Origin: Thioalkalivibrio sp. ALJ16
GTDB lineage: Bacteria; Pseudomonadota; Gammaproteobacteria; Ectothiorhodospirales; Ectothiorhodospiraceae
Length of the DNA: 64,000 bases
Reading direction: 5' to 3'
Assembly: GCF_000377345.1 (NCBI RefSeq)
Contig: NZ_KB898050.1
Location: 1 to 64,000 of the forward strand
Shown here: positions 59,977 to 64,000 of the stretch, piece after piece
How the letters are laid out: the number at the start of each line of letters is the position of its first letter
How positions within the stretch are numbered: position 1 is the first letter of the stretch
Notes under the pieces: model-generated
Told to the model about the DNA's origin: nothing
What the model saw: only the letters and a program-made list of their open reading frames with translations
The model's database searches: none
Position numbers and translations under genes: made by a program

Positions 59977-62250
59977 GTGCCCAGCCGTTGGGGTGTTTCA
60001 ATTAGCCAGCCTCCTTCCAAAGACGATCGCGGGGATTCAGTCCCGGAATCGGCCACCGGCGCTGCCAAAGCGGAGTCCATCGGCAATGAGGATCACGGTG
60101 CACCGGAGGTGCCGGTCCTGGATCAGGAGGGCCGCCCCGACAGCCTGCTCGGCGGGCTGATCCTGATCGCCCGTATGCACGGGCTGCGCCTGACCCCGGA
60201 TTCCGCGCTTGCGGGACTGCCGCTGGACGACGGACGGCTTTGCCCGTCCCTGGTCCCGCGTGCGGCACAGCGCGCCGGCCTGACCACGCGTACCGTTACT
60301 CGCGATGCCCGCGGGCTGAAGGACGACCTGCTGCCTGCGCTGCTGCTGCTGGACCAGAACGAGGCCTGGGTGCTGGTCGGCTGGAACGAAGACAAGAGCG
60401 TGGCCCGGGTGATCGACCCCGAGCTGGGTGATGCGGTCATCGATGTGCCACTGAAGCGGCTGAAAGAGCGCTACGTGGGACGGGCCATCTACGTACGGCC
60501 CGAGTTCCGCATGGATGCCCGCGCGCCGCGGGTCTCGAAGGAGAGCAAGGGGCACTGGTTCTGGCGGGTCATTCGCGAGAACCGGCCGCTGTATCGCGAT
60601 GTGCTGATCGCGGCGGTGATGATCAACCTGTTCGCGCTGGCGATGCCGCTGTTCGTGCTGAACGTGTACGACCGCGTGGTCCCGAACCACGCGACCGAGA
60701 CGCTGTTCATGTTCGCGGCGGGTGTCGTGATCGTGCTGATCGCGGACCTGATCCTGCGCACCATGCGCAGCCACTTCGTCGACAAGGCGGCGATGCGCGC
60801 GGACGTAAAGCTCTCCTCGCACATCATGGAGCGTGTGCTCGGGCTGCGCATGGAGAACCGCCCGGCCTCGGTGGGTTCGTTTGCGTCGAACATTGGCGCG
60901 TTCGAGTCGGTGCGCAGCTTTATATCGTCGGCGACGATCATCGCCTTCGTGGATCTGCCGTTCGCCTTCATGTTCATCGCCATCATCGCGTTGATCGCCT
61001 GGCCGCTGGCGATCCCCGTGGCCATTGGCGCGTTGCTGCTGCTGTTCTATGCCACCGCGATCCATCGCAAGCTGCACGGACTGGCAGAGGAGAGCTACCG
61101 CGTGGCGGCGCAGCGCAACTCCACCCTGGTCGAGAGCCTCACCGGTGCCGAGACGGTCAAGGCCCTGGGGGCGGAGGGGCGGGTGCAGGCGACCTGGGAA
61201 CGCGCCACGACGCACCTGGCCCGGACCAGCGCGCAGAATCGACTACTGACCGCAAGCGTGACGCACACGGCGATGTGGGCGCAGCACACGGTCGGCGTCG
61301 CGATCATCGTGCTCGGCGTGTTCTTGCTCATGGAGGGGGACCTCTCCATGGGCGGGCTGATCGCGGCCTACCTGATCTCCTCGCGCGCGATGGCGCCCAT
61401 CAGCCAGACCGCCGGGCTGCTGATGCAGTATCACCAGGCCTCGACCGCGCTCGGTTCACTGAACGAGATCATGGCGCTGCCGATCGAGCGTCCGGCGGAC
61501 TCGCACTTCCTGAGCCGCGACCGGTTCGAGGGCGCGATCGAGTTCCGCAACGTCGGCTTCGCCTATCCCGAATCCGCCACCCCGGCCCTGCAGGGGGTTT
61601 CGCTGAAGATTGAGCCGGGCGAACACGTCGCCGTGCTAGGACGCGTGGGTTCGGGTAAGAGCACGCTGGCCAAGCTGATCATGGGGCTTTATCAGCCGAC
61701 CTCCGGCGCGGTGCTGGTGGACGGAATTGACGTGCGCCAGCTGGACCCGGCCGAGCTGAGGCGGTCGCTGGGCTACGTGGGGCAGGAGGTCACGCTGTTC
61801 TACGGGAGCCTGCGCGAGAACCTGGTGGCGGCCGATCCGCTGGCCAGCGACGAGGCCATCCGCAAGGCGATCGCGATCTCCGGGATCGAGGATCTGATCA
61901 ACACCCATCCGGAAGGCGTTGATCTGCAGGTCGGGGAGCGCGGTAGCCGGCTTTCGGGCGGACAGAAGCAGAGTGTCGGCGTGGCGCGGGCCGTGCTGCA
62001 CGAGCCCAGCATGCTGCTGTTGGACGAACCGACCAGCTCCATGGACAACTCCACCGAGCAGGGGATGAAGCGCCGTCTGGCGGAATTCATTCAGGGGCGC
62101 ACCACCGTGATCGTCACTCACCGCACCTCGCTGCTGGAGCTGGTGGACCGGATTATTGTGCTGGACCAGGGCCGTGTGGTGGCCGACGGGCCGAAGGATC
62201 AGGTGATCCAGGCCCTGCGGGAAGGCCGCGTAGGCAAGGCGCAGGCATGA
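59977..62250 (+). CDS. Type I secretion ABC transporter (LapB/HlyB-like)
   Basis: 757 aa from a GTG at 59977. An N-terminal C39-like domain (about 40-170), without the catalytic Cys of true C39 peptidases, is followed by a six-helix exporter domain and the ATPase: Walker A VLGRVGSGKSTLAKLIMGLY (about 555), signature RLSGGQKQSVGVARAVL (about 659), Walker B SMLLLDEPTSSMDN. This is the LapB type, which exports large RTX adhesins with uncleaved C-terminal signals. Overlaps the next gene by 4 bp. No substrate gene is in the window. Confidence 0.92.
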   Translation: MPSRWGVSISQPPSKDDRGDSVPESATGAAKAESIGNEDHGAPEVPVLDQEGRPDSLLGGLILIARMHGLRLTPDSALAGLPLDDGRLCPSLVPRAAQRAGLTTRTVTRDARGLKDDLLPALLLLDQNEAWVLVGWNEDKSVARVIDPELGDAVIDVPLKRLKERYVGRAIYVRPEFRMDARAPRVSKESKGHWFWRVIRENRPLYRDVLIAAVMINLFALAMPLFVLNVYDRVVPNHATETLFMFAAGVVIVLIADLILRTMRSHFVDKAAMRADVKLSSHIMERVLGLRMENRPASVGSFASNIGAFESVRSFISSATIIAFVDLPFAFMFIAIIALIAWPLAIPVAIGALLLLFYATAIHRKLHGLAEESYRVAAQRNSTLVESLTGAETVKALGAEGRVQATWERATTHLARTSAQNRLLTASVTHTAMWAQHTVGVAIIVLGVFLLMEGDLSMGGLIAAYLISSRAMAPISQTAGLLMQYHQASTALGSLNEIMALPIERPADSHFLSRDRFEGAIEFRNVGFAYPESATPALQGVSLKIEPGEHVAVLGRVGSGKSTLAKLIMGLYQPTSGAVLVDGIDVRQLDPAELRRSLGYVGQEVTLFYGSLRENLVAADPLASDEAIRKAIAISGIEDLINTHPEGVDLQVGERGSRLSGGQKQSVGVARAVLHEPSMLLLDEPTSSMDNSTEQGMKRRLAEFIQGRTTVIVTHRTSLLELVDRIIVLDQGRVVADGPKDQVIQALREGRVGKAQA

Positions 62251-63671
62251 GCGGGCGCAAGCGCAAGGACGGCCAGGGGTTCGAGACGCTGGGCCGCGGT
62301 ATGGATCAGGCCGGGAAGGTCGGCGCCCCGATGGTGGACAGGATTTTTCGCCCCTGGCTGACCAAGGGGGGCGGCGATCATCGCAACTGGGCCTCGGACG
62401 CCGACTGGACGCAGATACAGGAGCGCCCGGTACGCGCCCGCGCGCTTCTCTACGGGATCCTGATTACGCTGGGTCTGTTGGTTTACTGGGCCTCGATTGC
62501 CGAGATCGACGAGGTGGCGCGCGCGGATGGGCGCGTGATCCCCTCGCAGAACCTTCAGGTCCTGCAGTCCATGGATGGTGGCGTAGTCTCCGAGGTACTG
62601 GTGCGCGAAGGGGATGTCGTCGAGCGGGGCGATGTGCTCGTGCGGGTGGACCCGACGCGGTTCCTGTCGGACCTGGGGGAGGCGAGGGCCAGCGAGTTCG
62701 CGTTGAAGGCGCGGCGCGCGCGGCTGATGGCACTGCTGACGGAGACCCCGTTCCTGATTACCCCCGAACTGCAGTCGGGCCCGGTGGCCATCGTCGAGCA
62801 GGAGCAGCAGCTCTACGAGGAAAGCCTGGAAGAGATGCGCTCGCGGATTCGTATTGCCGAGGAGCAGATGCGCCAGCGCCGCGAAGAGCTGAACGAAGTA
62901 AGGGCGCGGCGCAGCCAGGCGATCCGCGCGCTGGAACTGGCCAGCCGGGAGCTCGAGGTGACCGAACCGCTGGTGCAAAGCGGGGCAATATCCGAAGTGG
63001 AGGTCCTGCGCCTGCGCCGAGAAGTCTCCAATGCGCGTGGCGATCGTGATCAGGCGACCGCACAGATCGCCCGGCTGGAGGCCGCGATCGAGGAGGCGGA
63101 AGAGAAGATCCGCGAGGTGCGGCTGAACTTCCGCAACCAGTGGCGCTCGGATCTGGCCGATACCCTCGGGCGTTTGCAGGAACTGGCCGAGGGCACTGAG
63201 GGCCTGGAGGACCGGGTGCGGCTGTCCGAGGTGCGTTCGCCGATGGCGGGGATCGTGCAGCGGATGTTCATCACCACGCGCGGCGGCGTGATCTCGCCCG
63301 GGCGCGAGGTGGCCGAAGTGGTGCCGCTGGAGGACGAACTGCTGATCGAGGCGCGCGTGTCGCCACGTGATATTGCCTATCTGCGCCCGGGCCTAAGCGC
63401 CAAGGTGAAATTCACGGCCTATGACTTCGCCATCTACGGCGGCCTGGATGCGACCGTTGAGCACATCAGCCCGGACACGATCACCGACGACGACGGCAAC
63501 ACCTACTACAAGGTGCGCGTGCGTACCGAGGAAACCGGGTTTGACGAGGAACACCCGATCATGACCGGGATGGTGACGGAGGTGGATATCATCACCGGGC
63601 GTCGTACCATCCTGCAGTACCTGCTCAAGCCGGTCCTGCGCGCGGGCGAGCTGGCTTTTACGGAGCGCTGA
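62247..63671 (+). CDS. Type I secretion membrane-fusion protein (LapC/HlyD-like)
   Basis: 474 aa. One membrane helix (LLYGILITLGLLVYWASIAE) is followed by a lipoyl half (VLQSMDGGVVSEVLVREGDV), a long coiled coil (about 190-310) and the second lipoyl and barrel parts ending RTILQYLLKPVLRAGELAF. It joins the ABC exporter to an outer-membrane TolC-type duct. Same operon as the transporter (ATGA overlap). Confidence 0.94.
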   Translation: MSGRKRKDGQGFETLGRGMDQAGKVGAPMVDRIFRPWLTKGGGDHRNWASDADWTQIQERPVRARALLYGILITLGLLVYWASIAEIDEVARADGRVIPSQNLQVLQSMDGGVVSEVLVREGDVVERGDVLVRVDPTRFLSDLGEARASEFALKARRARLMALLTETPFLITPELQSGPVAIVEQEQQLYEESLEEMRSRIRIAEEQMRQRREELNEVRARRSQAIRALELASRELEVTEPLVQSGAISEVEVLRLRREVSNARGDRDQATAQIARLEAAIEEAEEKIREVRLNFRNQWRSDLADTLGRLQELAEGTEGLEDRVRLSEVRSPMAGIVQRMFITTRGGVISPGREVAEVVPLEDELLIEARVSPRDIAYLRPGLSAKVKFTAYDFAIYGGLDATVEHISPDTITDDDGNTYYKVRVRTEETGFDEEHPIMTGMVTEVDIITGRRTILQYLLKPVLRAGELAFTER

Positions 63672-63676
63672 GCGAT

Positions 63677-64000
63677 ATGCAGATCTTCATGATTGATCGG
63701 GCGTTGCGGCCTTCACCGCGCTGGGAAGAGGCCTTCCCGGATGCCCAGGTGCTGCGCCCACCGTTCCCGGCAACGCTGGCGGAGGGCGCCGAGGCCTGCT
63801 GGATCGGCACGGATCTGGCCGACTGGGAGATGCACGTCGAGCAAAGGACCCGGGTGCATCGGGTCATCGTGCACTCGCGCCACCCGCACGACGAGGAAGG
63901 CATTCGCGCGTTCGATGCCGGGGCTCACGGGTACTGCCATGCGCTGGCCAACGCCGCCCAGCTGCGAACCATCGCGGCCACCGTCACCGGTGGTGGTCTG
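63677..64000 (+). CDS. Response regulator, LuxR type (partial, runs off the end)
   Basis: An ATG at 63677, six bases after the membrane-fusion gene, opens a frame that stays open to the window end (108 codons). MQIFMIDRALRPSPRWEEAF is a degenerate receiver-like start, and IVHSRHPHDEEGIRAFDAGA followed by HGYCHALANAAQLRTI is the usual alpha4-beta5 region of NarL/LuxR receivers. The conserved phospho-Asp region reads EACWIGTDLADWEMH, so the phosphorylation site looks altered. A helix-turn-helix should follow outside the window. Confidence 0.7.
   Translation, partial: MQIFMIDRALRPSPRWEEAFPDAQVLRPPFPATLAEGAEACWIGTDLADWEMHVEQRTRVHRVIVHSRHPHDEEGIRAFDAGAHGYCHALANAAQLRTIAATVTGGGL

Overview
The window looks like ordinary chromosome from a high-GC gammaproteobacterium. 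Three things point there: the conserved blocks prfB-lysS, leuCDB-asd-fimV-truA-trpFBA-accD-folC-dedD-cvpA-purF and iscR; the polar hub protein FimV; and the strongly GC-biased third codon positions. The mix of a glgB/glgC/GH57/malQ glycogen cluster, an ArsJ-type arsenate pair and TgpA/DUF58/MoxR fits Ectothiorhodospiraceae (Thioalkalivibrio-like). That genus-level placement is inference, not something the sequence proves.

Layout. 1-425: the 3' end of a chemotaxis receptor gene, followed by a 280-bp non-coding mobile repeat (MITE-like). 480-5952: a secreted DUF255 thioredoxin-like protein (minus strand), an RpfE-type protein, prfB with its programmed +1 frameshift, and lysS. 6035-7458: a periplasmic sugar dehydrogenase gene broken by a second, inverted copy of the same repeat. 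7556-14386: glycogen metabolism, with glgB divergent from glgC-GH57-malQ. 14526-21747: envelope and small-protein genes (secreted Gln-rich protein, methyltransferase, YugP-like zinc protease, large MscS channel, MtgA, DCC protein, DUF2256 protein, histidine phosphatase). 21765-27623: an RND efflux operon (adaptor, pump, TolC) on the minus strand. 27760-31669: TspO, a large palindromic repeat, the GAPDH-ArsJ arsenate efflux pair and a ParDE toxin-antitoxin pair with a palindromic operator.

31650-49483 is core biosynthesis: a LysR regulator divergent from leuCD, then leuB, asd, fimV, a membrane protein, truA, trpF-trpB-trpA, accD, folC, dedD, cvpA and purF. 49491-50910: an L,D-transpeptidase and a stand-alone iscR with two IscR type 1-like boxes and its own strong terminator. 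51075-55071: moxR-DUF58-tgpA (minus strand). 55202-59863: an MCE lipid-transport operon (STAS-MlaE fusion, MlaF, long MlaD, PqiC-like lipoprotein) continuing into a glutathione peroxidase and tadA. 59977-64000: a type I secretion ABC transporter and membrane-fusion protein, then the start of a LuxR-type response regulator that runs off the window.

The most striking observations are the twin 280-bp elements with CTAG target duplications, one of which inactivates a sugar dehydrogenase so cleanly that removing it restores the frame; the orphan iscR with duplicated operator boxes; the hybrid Mla/Pqi-type lipid transporter; and a mosaic, low-GC 5' end in tolC. I did not find a convincing wholly new multi-gene system, a CRISPR array, a prophage, or any tRNA or rRNA gene.
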